A program made the translations under genes and the position numbers. The notes below the pieces were generated by a model. The model did not search any database and was not told the origin of the DNA. It was given only the letters and a program-made list of their open reading frames with translations. Positions 19,699 through 28,429 of a stretch of 64,000 nt of DNA are shown here, piece after piece; the stretch's first letter is position 1; the number at the start of each line of letters is the position of its first letter. The stretch comes from Bog-473 sp963824195 (GTDB lineage Bacteria; Actinomycetota; Acidimicrobiia; Acidimicrobiales; RAAP-2): contig CAWGOJ010000016.1 in assembly GCA_963824195.1 (NCBI GenBank), positions 87,147 to 151,146 of the forward strand. Direction: 5' to 3'.

Positions 19699-20670
19699 AA
19701 GGTCACCGGGCACCAAGGGGCGCACCCCGAAGCGCTCCGGAGCTCGGCGAGATCGACCGCGGCGTACGCGAAGTGGTCGACGCCGGCCATCACGTCGACA
19801 TTCGTGGCCCGGCCGTGGGCGAGGGCCTCGGCGAAGCGGTCCACGTTGCCGGGGTCCGAGAGCGTGTCGGCCCGGGCGATGGCCACCCGCTTGCCGCCCA
19901 CGGAGTGGATGGAGTCGTTCTGGAAGATGCCGAGCGTGAAGCAGAGCATGGCCAGACCGAGCTGCCCCGCATGGACGTGGCGATGAAGGCGAACACCTCG
20001 ATTTCGCCGATGGGGGTGGCGTCGTAGTCGGCCAGCACGTGGACGAAGTCGTGCTTGGCGCCCGTCTCCTCAATGCCCTTGGGTTCCCCCGGGAAGGGGA
20101 AGCCATGGCGGTCGTAGAAGTCGGCCACCCCCTTGCCCCAGCTGCCGGGGGGGCAGGAGCGCAGCGCCTCCCACCGCCGGGCGATGGCCTGGTCCCCGAC
20201 GAGGCCCGTGTAGGCGAGCTTGGACCGGACGAACTCGAGGAACTGGCCGTGCAGGGTGCCATGCACCTTCTGGTTCGTGTACCACGTGGAGCGCTCGATG
20301 TCGGCGTGGAGCGCCAGCAGGTGCTGCGTCGCCAGCTCCCTCGCGGCGTGCACCATGCGCTCGCTCACCCGCAGCGCCCTGGCGTAGTCGTCGACGGCGG
20401 CCGCCACGGCGGGCGGGAGCGGGTGCGCCAGCATCTCGAGCACCACCATGAGGCAGACCGTGCCCTCGCGCAGCTCCGTGTCGGACGGTCGCCAGGAACT
20501 CGGCCGCCGACAGCGGCGTCGGCCACCCGCCGTCGGAGGTGATCCCGTAGAGGTCGTGGGCGATGGTGTGCAGGACGCTCTCCTGCAGCGGGTCGAGTCC
20601 GCCGCCCGCCTCGAACGCACCGAGCACCCGCGAGCGCGGTCCTCGCCCCTGGGGAATCGGGGAGGATCAC
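19695..20670 (-). CDS. Second TerB-like / COQ4-like protein, three frameshifts
   Basis: Paralogue of the gene at 3220-4374. It shares the N-terminal helical domain (VCLMVVLEMLAHPLPPAV, then DYARALRVSERMVHAARELA) and the same metal motif: HDFVHVLADY followed after exactly 11 residues by Glu (GEIEVFAF). The frame changes at a short C run near 20652 (one base missing) and near 20483 and 19962 (one base extra each). The net +1 agrees with the end-to-end length. The GTG start overlaps the stop of the upstream MFS gene (GTGA), which argues for the 5' end chosen here and for an operon with that exporter. The function is unknown; the shared HDxxHx11E motif suggests a metal-dependent role on a quinone-like or hydrophobic substrate. 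Confidence 0.72.
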
Positions 20671-22100
20671 GCGCCGATCGTACTGAGCGTCGACGCGCGC
20701 AGGAACAGCGTCACCACGGTGCCGATGAGCGACACGCCGGCCGCGACGGCGAACACGGCCCGGACGGTATCCGGCAGGTCGTGGGCGGTGGTGCCGAGGT
20801 CGGCGGCGATGGTGGCCGACAGCGCGACCCCGACGCTGAAGCCGACCAGGCGGGCCGCCTGGGCCAGGGCCGACGACTCGCCCGCCGCCCGCAAGGGCAC
20901 GCCCTCGAGCGCGGACGCCGTCGAGCAGTCGAAGCACAGGCCCTGGCCCGCGCCCGCCACGATCAGCACCACCACCACGACGGCGAGCGGCGCGGCGGCC
21001 CCGAGCACCATGAGGAGGACGAGGCCCACCGTGCCGAGCGCCATGGCGCCGACCAGGGAGGCGTGCGGGCCCAGGCGCCGCACCAGCGGCCCGATGCCGG
21101 CCCCGACACCGGCGAACGAGGCGCAGTAGAGGGCGAACAGGGCGCCGGACTCCAGCGGCGCGTAGCCGGCGACCTCCTGCAGGTACACGGCGCTGTAGAC
21201 GAGCGTCACGCCGAAGGCCCAGGTGGAGGCGAAGGCGACGGCGACCGTCGGGGCCAGGTAGGGCGCCCGCCGGACCCCGGGCAACAGGAGCTCGGAGGTT
21301 CCCGGGCGACGGGCCGACCACCACGCCACGGCGAAGGCGACCAGCGCGGCGGCGACCTCGGCCAGCACCGTCGCGACGCCCGCGTGGCGATGGAGCCGAT
21401 GGCCACGACGGAGAGCACGACACCCGTGGACAGCGCAGCCAGCCGGAGGGCGGGAAGGGCCGGCGCGCCCGTCTCTGGGCGGTCGGCGGGTACGAGGGCG
21501 AGCAGCGCCGGCACGGAGGCGAGGCAGAGGACGGCGTTGACGATGAAGAAGCCCCGCCACGAGAACGACGCCACCATGGCGCCCCCGATCAGGGGGCCCG
21601 CCGCCGCCCCCACGCCGCTGATGGCGCCGAAGGCGCCCACCGCGGCCGGCCGGCGCTCCTCGGTGAAGGCGGCGTCGACGACGGCGAGGGAGGTGGTGAA
21701 GCACAGCGCGCCGCCAGCCCCTGCACGGCGCGGGCCGCCACCAGCAGGTAGATCCCGGGGGTGACACCGCAGACCACCCCGGAGACGCCGAGCAGGACGA
21801 CCCCGACCAGGAAGATGCGCCGGCGCCCCCGGCGCGCGCTCCATCGCCCCGCGGGGAGCAACGCGACGGCGAAGGCCAGTGTGGACGCGCTGACCACCCA
21901 GTTGGCGCGGGCGAAGCTCGTGTGGAGCCCGGTGCGGATGGAGGGCAGGACGGTGCCGATGCCGTTGATGTCCATCGACAGGGCCACGAGCGGCAGCGCC
22001 ATCGCCGCCAGCACCAGCCAGGCACGCCGCCCAGCGAGCGGCGGCGCATCACCGGGCGGGTCGACGGCAGGCGGGGAGGGAGCGACCCCGGCAGGATACG
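20667..22100 (-). CDS. Major facilitator superfamily exporter (DHA2-like), two or more frameshifts
   Basis: Drug:H+ antiporter-type permease, probably 14 helices. The first membrane segments read WLVLAAMALPLVALSMDING, the motif-A loop is GRWSARRGRRRIFLVG, and motif C is near ISGVGAAAGPLIGGAMV, typical of efflux proteins. The frame changes near 21717 and 21380, both explained by one missing base. The start is unclear: the coding frame has no ATG near its 5' end and a further indel or a rare start is possible, so the given 5' end is approximate. It is divergent from the hydrolase-like gene and coupled to the downstream COQ4-like gene. Confidence 0.78.
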   Translation of the reverse strand, partial: RILPGSLPPRLPSTRPVMRRRSLGGVPGWCWRRWRCRSWPCRWTSTASAPSCPPSAPGSTRASPAPTGWSARPHWPSPSRCSPRGDGARAGGAGASSWSGSSCSASPGWSAVSPPGSTCWWRPAPCRGWRRAVLHHLPRRRRRRLHRGAPAGRGGRLRRHQRRGGGGGPPDRGRHGGVVLVAGLLHRQRRPLPRLRAGAARPRTRRPPRDGRAGPSRPPAGCAVHGCRALRRGHRLHRHAGVATVLAEVAAALVAFAVAWWSARRPGTSELLLPGVRRAPYLAPTVAVAFASTWAFGVTLVYSAVYLQEVAGYAPLESGALFALYCASFAGVGAGIGPLVRRLGPHASLVGAMALGTVGLVLLMVLGAAAPLAVVVVVLIVAGAGQGLCFDCSTASALEGVPLRAAGESSALAQAARLVGFSVGVALSATIAADLGTTAHDLPDTVRAVFAVAAGVSLIGTVVTLFLRASTLSTIGA

Positions 22101-22110
22101 CGGCCGTAGG

Positions 22111-23351
22111 ATGCGGAGCGTGGCCTCCGTCACTCTGTCGGACGATGGCGGTTTCGACTTCGCCCTGCGCTGCCTGCTGAGCGGCGTCGGCTACGACATG
22201 GCGGAACCCGGTGAGGTCCTCGCCGTCGCGGAGGCGATCGTGCCGGGTGACCGCGACTCGTGGTTCGACGCGTTGAGTGCCCGGGCGGACCGCTGCGCCG
22301 ACGCCGCCCTGGGTGCCGCCGACGCGGGCCACCGGCGCAGCGTGGCGACGGCGTCGCTGCGCGAGGCGAATATCGCTACGCCGCCTTCTACCACGTCCTC
22401 GGGACGAGCCGGCCCGAGCGCCAGCTCCCGGCCTGGCGCGCCCACCGCGTCGCGCTCGAGCGCGCCATCGCCTACTGGCCCACGCCGGTGCGCCGCCTGA
22501 GCAGCCCGACGCGGTGCCGGCATGGCTCTTCACACCGCACGGCCCTGCGCCCGGCGGCGGCCGGCCGGTGGTCGTCATGCACAACCTGCTCACCGCACCG
22601 CTCTCCGACGTGTTCATGACGGGAGTCACCGATGCCGTCGAGCGGGGCTGGGCCGCCGTCGCCTTCGAGGGCCCGGGCCAGGGCCAGGCCTGGTTCGAGG
22701 ACGGGGTGGGGCCGACTGACGACTGGGCGGGCGTGGCGAGCCGGCTGACCGACCGGCTGCTCCGGGAGGAGGACATCGACCGCACCCGGCTGGTGGCGAT
22801 GGGCATCGGGGACGGCGGCTACCTGGCGGCGCGGGCCGCCGCCGCGGACCACCGCACCGCGGCGCTGGTGTGCGACCCGGCGTGGTGCGGCCGATCGTGG
22901 CCGCGCTCGGGCAGCTGCCGAACACCTCCGGGTGCTGTGGCGCTCGGGCGGATGGGCGGACCCCGACGGCTTCGACCGCGCCGTCACCGACGCCGCTCAC
23001 GACGACGCCGAGCTGTCCTTCGCCGTGGCCAAGCTCACCGAGCAGTGGCCGACCACGTCGCCGGCGGCGGTCCTCGGCCGCCTGGCCGGTTGGGACCTCG
23101 CCCCCCATGTGGAGGACATCGACTGCCCGACGTGGATCGCCGACCCCGACCAGGCGACGTCGTTCCCGGGCCAGTCGGCCGAATTGGCCCTGCTGCTGGG
23201 CGCCCGGGCCAGGCTGGCACCCTTCACCAGCGCCGAGGGAGCCGGCCTCGACTGCGAGATCGGCGCCCCGCGCCTGCGCAACCAGCGCGTGTATGACTGG
23301 TTGGAAGACCTGCTGGGACCGGCGGAACCCGGCCCCGTACCACCGAACTGA
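22111..23351 (+). CDS. Alpha/beta-hydrolase-fold protein (FrsA/dienelactone-like) lacking the usual serine, frameshifted
   Basis: Reading across about four frame changes gives a ~410-aa protein: helical N-terminal cap (DDGGFDFALRCLLSGVGYDM, then YRYAAFYHVLGTSRPERQLP), then the fold core (RPVVVMHNLLTAPLSDVF, WAAVAFEGPGQGQAWFEDG) and a lid/C-terminal part. At the nucleophile elbow, where relatives have GxSxGG, this protein has GIGDGGYLAARAA, so the catalytic Ser is replaced by Gly with Asp following. It may be a non-enzymatic relative or be affected by a base error. It is 10 bases upstream of the VOC gene and probably cotranscribed with it. Confidence 0.65.
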
Positions 23352-23361
23352 TGGAGGCCCC

Positions 23362-23727
23362 ATGACCGGACCCGTCGGCTGGCTCCGTGCCGTCGTCATC
23401 GACGCCGAGGACCCCGAGCAGCTCTCGGCCTTCTGGCAGGCCGTCCTGGGCGTCGGCGTCTTCGAGGTCGAGCAGGACTGGATCCAGCTCGAGCGCGACC
23501 GTGGCGGGGTCTACCTCGCCTTCCAGCCGCTGCCGGCGGGCGGGACCCCGGGCGCGGCGCGCCTGCGGCCCGACATCGAGGTGGAGGATATGGATGCGGC
23601 GCAAGGTCAGATCGAGGAGCTCGGCGGCCGGCTCGTGGCGGTGATCCAGGAGCCCGACGGCGACTCGCACCGGCGCATGGCCGACCCGGAGGGCAACGAG
23701 TTCACCATCCTGCTGCCGTTGCACTGA
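23362..23727 (+). CDS. VOC-family (glyoxalase/bleomycin-resistance-like) protein
   Basis: Intact 121-aa protein of the vicinal-oxygen-chelate fold. The paired beta-alpha-beta units are seen in LRAVVIDAEDPEQLSAFWQA with its WIQLERD strand and in RLRPDIEVEDMDAAQGQIEE, ending MADPEGNEFTILL, the usual C-terminal strand of this group. The spacing of acidic residues is typical of the 'glyoxalase-like' group of actinobacteria, whose substrates are mostly unknown. A GGAGG site is well placed before the ATG, and its TGA overlaps the next gene's ATG. Confidence 0.88.
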   Translation: MTGPVGWLRAVVIDAEDPEQLSAFWQAVLGVGVFEVEQDWIQLERDRGGVYLAFQPLPAGGTPGAARLRPDIEVEDMDAAQGQIEELGGRLVAVIQEPDGDSHRRMADPEGNEFTILLPLH

Positions 23728-24792
23728 TGCAGCGCGAGGAGCTCGAGGCCGCCGCGTGGCGCGTGCTCGCCCGGCGGCCGCGACCACGACGTGACCCCGG
23801 GCTCTTCACCTCGGGCGTGCTCTTCGGGCAGCCGGGGCTCTACCCGACGGGCCGCCGATGGCACCCGCGGCGGGACCGAGGCCCGACGAGGCCACCCTGC
23901 GCGCCGAGTTGGCCTCCTTCACGGCGGCCGGCGGCGCCGATGCCGCCGTGCTCGACGAGCAGATGCGCGCGCTGGCCGACCGGTGCCCCGAGCCGCTGCC
24001 GCGGGCCGCGCTGGCGGTGCTGGCCACGACGGTGGCGGCGCCACTGGTGGCGGCCTTCCCCGCCCGCACGACGCCCGCACGGTGTCGGTCGGCGCCCCGT
24101 CCTCGCGGACGGGTCGTGGGCCCCGCCCTCGGGGGCGCCACCCCCGCGAGCGGGTGGTCAACGAGCGCTACCAGGCCGAGCACCCGGCGTCGGTGGCGCC
24201 CTCTCTGGCCCACGACCTGCTGTGGTCGCCCGACCTCGCGGTGCACGTGGCCGAGACACTGCTGCACGCGCTCAACGCCATGGTCCACCTTCAGCTCGTG
24301 GCCCGGGTCCCGGCCCTCGCGCACCGTGGGACCGAGCTGTGCCGGCGCCAGAACTCGCTCGCCATCACCCTGTGCAACTCGCGGCAGCCGGGCTCCGAGC
24401 GCATCGAGCTGGTTGCACCCGACGGCCCGGGCACCGTTCCCGGTGGGGACCCGGCGCTCGACAGCCCGGACTTCTGGTCCGTCCCGTTCGCCCCGCCGGG
24501 CGTCGCCGCCCCGTCCGAGGTGGTGCGCGCGCTGGCGGCCGAGGTCTTCGAGCCGCTCGTCGAAGAGGGCGAGTCCCCGTCGCCCTTCGTGTTCAGCGAG
24601 GACTGGGGCACGTGGTTCGGCGCCCGGCTCTCGTCGTCGTGGCTCCCGCCGGTCGACCAGCTGCGCGCCGCCCTGGCCATCGGCCTCGTCATGCCGGCCG
24701 ACGCCGCCGACGCCGCCGGGCCCGCCGTGCTCGGCCGACCGGAGCTGGCCGACGCGGTCGCGGTCTGGGAGCGCGAGCCGGTCCGCCCGTAG
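23727..24792 (+). CDS. Conserved hypothetical protein, ~350 aa, frameshifted
   Basis: I do not recognise the family. The start overlaps the VOC stop (TGATG), indicating coupling. Segments in different frames: MQREELEAAAWRVLARRP; DEATLRAELASFTAAGG; NERYQAEHPASVAPSLAHDL, then ETLLHALNAMVHLQLVARVP, a His-rich helical stretch that could be a metal site (H-x6-H spacing), then a long C-terminal half with FWSVPFAPPG and FVFSEDWGTWFG. At least three frame changes lie before 24160; the C-terminal ~210 residues are in one clean frame. Codon bias supports coding. Confidence 0.55.
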
Positions 24793-24811
24793 CGGACCTA
24801 ACCTCCGCTGC

Positions 24812-26361
24812 ATGGCAGGGATCGGCCCGTTCTCCCGCCGACAGCGCGATCGGCACGACGATGAGCTTCCGCTCACCGCCGGTCCGGTCTCGAACGGTGA
24901 GTTCGTGCCGGCGGCGGCAGGCCCCACGGACCGGGCGGTCAACGAACTGATCCGGGCGTCCATCGACGAGTCGGCCCGGCGGCTCGGCATGGACCGTCGG
25001 CGCTTCCTCCAAGGTGCCGGGGCGGTCGCGGCGTCCCTGGCGGCGTTCGAGCTCGCCGGGTGCTCGTCGCCGCCGGCGTTGCATGGGCAAGCGGTGTCCC
25101 ACCCCGGGGCCGGGGCGGACGGTTCAACGTGCCGCCGCCGGAGGACACTGCAGCCTGCCAACAGGCGCTCACCAGTTCGGACTTCATCTTCGACGTCCAC
25201 ACGCACCACGTGGTCCCGAGCGGTCCCTGGGCCCAGAACGCGCCGGAGACGGTCTCGCTCGTCCTCTCCATGCTCCCGCCGGGCTGCACCGACAGCCCGC
25301 AACTCGACTGCGTGGACCGGGCGACGTATCTGCACGACCTCTTCCTGGCCAGCGAGACGACGATGGCGATCCTGACCGACGTCCCCAATTCGGGTCCCTC
25401 CAACGCTCCGATACCGTTCCCCGAGGCCCTCAGCACACAGGAGATCACCGCGGGCCTCACGCACGGCGGCGCCAGTCGGATCCTGGTGGAGAACATCGTC
25501 GCCCCCAACGTGGGTCCGGTGGCTGCCACGCTCGACGAGATGTCGGGGGCGGTGGCGGCCGGTCCGCCCGTCGCGTTCAAGGTGTACACGGCCTGGAGCC
25601 CGAGCGGTCAGGGGTATTCGTTGGAGGATCCCGCCATCGGGCTCCCCACGGTCCAGCACGCGCACGACCTGGGCGTCAAGGTCTTCGTGGCCCACAAGGG
25701 CCTCCCGCTGGTGAATTTCGATCCGGCCTTCAACCACCCCGACGACATCGTGGCGGTGTCGCGCCAGTTCCCCGACATGCAATTCGTCGTGTACCACGCC
25801 GCGTGGGACCCGTCGCACGTCGAGGGCCCCTATGACCCGAACGCCACCATCGGCATCGACACCCTGCTCGCCGCACTCGATCGCCACGCGGTCCCGCCGA
25901 ACGACAACGTGTGGGTCGACGTGGCCACGCTGTGGCGCCAGCTGCTCACCACGCCCGATCAGGCCGCCCACGCCATCGGGAAGCTGCTCAAGCGGGTGGG
26001 TGCGCAGAGGGTGATGTGGGGCACCGATGCCATCTGGTACGGGAGCCCCGAACCGCAGATCATGGCGATGAGATCGTTCCAGATCACCACCGAGTTCCAG
26101 GACGTCTACGGGTACCCGGCGCTCACCGACGCGGTGAAGGCGGGCCTCTTCGGCCTCAACGCGGCCCAGCTGTTCGGCGTCGACCCGACCGCCACGCGGT
26201 GCGGGCTGACGACGGATCCTCTGACCGCGAACATCCAAGAGAGCGCACAATTACGTGACGAGGGGGCCCTCCCGTCGGCGTGGCAGCCTCACGGGCCGAC
26301 GACCCGCCGCCAGGTCCTCGACTGGCTCGCTTCGTCCGTCACGCCGTGGATGCCGTCCTGA
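24812..26361 (+). CDS. Tat-exported amidohydrolase-family (amidohydrolase 2) lipoprotein, one frameshift
   Basis: Metal-dependent TIM-barrel hydrolase or decarboxylase-type enzyme sent outside by the Tat system. Residues 61-69 read DRRRFLQGA (twin arginine), followed by a hydrophobic stretch and LAGC, a lipobox with Cys84. The barrel starts with FDVHTHHV (HxH metal ligands), continues with VFVAHKGLPL and FVVYHAAWDPS, and ends with VMWGTDAIWYG (final metal Asp). One missing base near 25120 splits the export signal from the catalytic domain; the length modulo 3 agrees with a single deletion. The substrate is unknown. The gene overlaps the 3' end of the convergent dehydrogenase gene. Confidence 0.83.
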
Positions 26362-27463
26362 GCGGAGGTTGAGCATCGTGGCTCGGAGTCCCTGGCGGCT
26401 GGGAAGGGACTCCACGGCCCCAGCACGCGCCGAGGCCTGCGCCGCCTCGATGATCCCGCCGTCAGCACGGCATCGTCGATGTCGACCGGCGGGGGCGCGC
26501 CGTCGAGGAGGAACGACGCCATGCCGGCGTAGAAGAGCCCGTACGCACCGGGCAGCGTGGGCACCGGCCGGCGCTCGGCCCCGACGACCACCTCGCCCCA
26601 CGAGGACTCTGGCTCCTCGCCCCACCCGGGCTGCCGCGGGGACTGACCCTCAACGAGCAGGGCCTCCTGCACGTCCATGCCGCGCTTCACGTAGGCGGCG
26701 GCGTCCCCCAGTAGTCGGAAGCGTGGGCCGAGATCGGGCGCCACCGCGCTCATCCAGAGGTGGACCCGCGGGCCGCCGGGATACCCGAGCGCGACGAACA
26801 CGTCGTCATCGACACGGCTGTCGGCCCGGCGCACGGCGATGTCGGCGTAGACGGACTCCGGTCCCCCGAAGAGCGCGACGGCCTGGTCGATGAGATGGGT
26901 CCCGAGGTCGTAGAGGATGCCGGTACCCGAGCCGGGCTCCGGGTCGTTCTTCCAGGCCCGCGGCGACACTTTGGGCTGCCAACGCTCGTAGCGCGACTCG
27001 AAGGTGTGCAGCGTGCCGAGGGCGTCGCGACCCAGGAGATCGACGACGGTACGGAAGTCCCCGTCCCAGCGCCGGTTCTGGAAGGGCACGACGGCGGTGC
27101 CGTTGGACCCGGCCAGGGCACGCAGCTGACGGGTCTCGGCACTGGTCGGGGTGACCGGCTTGTCGACCACCACCGGCCGGCCGCGCGAGAGCACCGCGGC
27201 GGCCACAGCGGCGTGCGAGGCGTTCGGCGTCGTCACCACCACGAGGTCGATGTTGTCCAGCCGGCCGAGGAGCGCCTCGACCTCCCGCTCGACGCGGACG
27301 CCGGGGTAGCGGGCCAGGACCGCCGCCCGCCGCTCCGGGTTGCCGGTGACCACCGACACCAGCTCCAGGCGTGGCTCCGCGTCAATGAAGGGGGCGTGGA
27401 ACACGGAGCCGCCCATGCCGTAGCCGACGAGCGCGACCCGGGCGGAGGCTCGTGGGGGCTCAT
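26251..27463 (-). CDS. Gfo/Idh/MocA-family oxidoreductase, two frameshifts
   Basis: NAD(P)-dependent dehydrogenase acting on a sugar or cyclitol. The N-terminal Rossmann motif is RVALVGYGMGGSVFHAPF; the catalytic-lysine signature of the family is RPVVVDKPVTPT; and the substrate helix ILYDLGTHLIDQAVALFGG contains the usual His. Frame changes near 27443 and 26457 are each explained by one missing base, and the length modulo 3 agrees. The predicted end gives ~404 aa, about 50 more than usual, and overlaps the convergent amidohydrolase gene by 111 bases, so the true stop may be earlier. The start ATG is preceded by GAGCC only, a weak ribosome site. Confidence 0.82.
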
Positions 27464-27563
27464 TCGGCTCGGGCCACCTTTCTGCCGCCCTCTAAGGGAA
27501 TTCCTAGAAGGCGTGACGGAGGTACCCGGTCTCACCCGTTCCGGCCGCCCCGGAGGAGGGCCC

Positions 27564-28394
27564 TCAGCGGTGGGCGACCAGGGAGGCAAGGGTGAACACC
27601 CCGACCTGCGTGTAGGTGGAGGTGCCGAACGGCGTCGAGCTGGTGACCTTGAGGTCCTGTTGCACCCGCAGCGGGAGGCCGGTGCGGGTGCTGAACCAGA
27701 CCTCGGAGCGCTCGGTGCCCGTCTGGGCGCCCGTGTCCTTCCGGAGGCGCAGGAAATGGGCGGCCGGGACGGGCGTGCCGCCGACCGACACCGTGCCGAG
27801 GCCGAGGAACTTGTACGGGCCGGCGCTCAGTGTCCGGCCCTTCACCGACGAGTTGGTGCCGGTGCACGCCGACTCCCACCGCTGGGCGACGGTGGCGTCG
27901 GTCGGCAGGGCCATGCTGCGGGGCGCGCAGGTGAACGAGCTCAGGTTGGTGAAGTTGAGCGGGCCGAGCGACCACAGCTGCCAGGACTGCCCGCCGGCCT
28001 CCCAGAGGTCGCCCGAGTGCAAGCAGTACTCCCAGGTCTGCCAGTGATGGGTGCTGTAGTCGATCCGGAAGACCCAGCAGTTCTGTCCCCGCAGTGTCAC
28101 CGTGCCGGGCAGGGTGGGTCCCTCGGCCTGCGACAGCGGCGGCAGGGAGAGCTTCTCGGTGCCCGAGCCGGTGTAGTCGTAGACCCCCGGCGCCGGCCGA
28201 TCCGCGCCGGGCACGCCGGCACCGCCCTTGCCCAACTCGGCCTCGGCCTGGCGCAGCGAGACGGGCCGGGCGTGACTCGACGCCAGCACGACCACGGCCG
28301 CCACCGAGGCCAGCAGGAGGAGGACCACGCCGAGGATCCACGGCCAGCGGCGGCGGTGTCGCTTGCCGGGGGCCGGCACCGCGGGCTCCGTCAC
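27564..28394 (-). CDS. Membrane-anchored extracytoplasmic protein, unknown function
   Basis: A 276-aa protein with a short basic N-terminus (GKRHRRR), one membrane anchor (WILGVVLLLLASVAAVVVLA) and an exported domain rich in aromatic residues and strands, containing YDYTGSGTEKLSLPPLS, CWVFRIDYSTHHWQTWEYC and two further Cys. The GTG start is preferred because the frame upstream is the tail of the permease gene. It follows the FtsX permease by 35 bases on the same strand and may act with it outside the membrane. No family recognised. Confidence 0.65.
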   Translation of the reverse strand: MTEPAVPAPGKRHRRRWPWILGVVLLLLASVAAVVVLASSHARPVSLRQAEAELGKGGAGVPGADRPAPGVYDYTGSGTEKLSLPPLSQAEGPTLPGTVTLRGQNCWVFRIDYSTHHWQTWEYCLHSGDLWEAGGQSWQLWSLGPLNFTNLSSFTCAPRSMALPTDATVAQRWESACTGTNSSVKGRTLSAGPYKFLGLGTVSVGGTPVPAAHFLRLRKDTGAQTGTERSEVWFSTRTGLPLRVQQDLKVTSSTPFGTSTYTQVGVFTLASLVAHR

Positions 28395-28429
28395 TGGGGC
28401 GATGGTAGGTCGTCGGGGCGGAAACCCGA

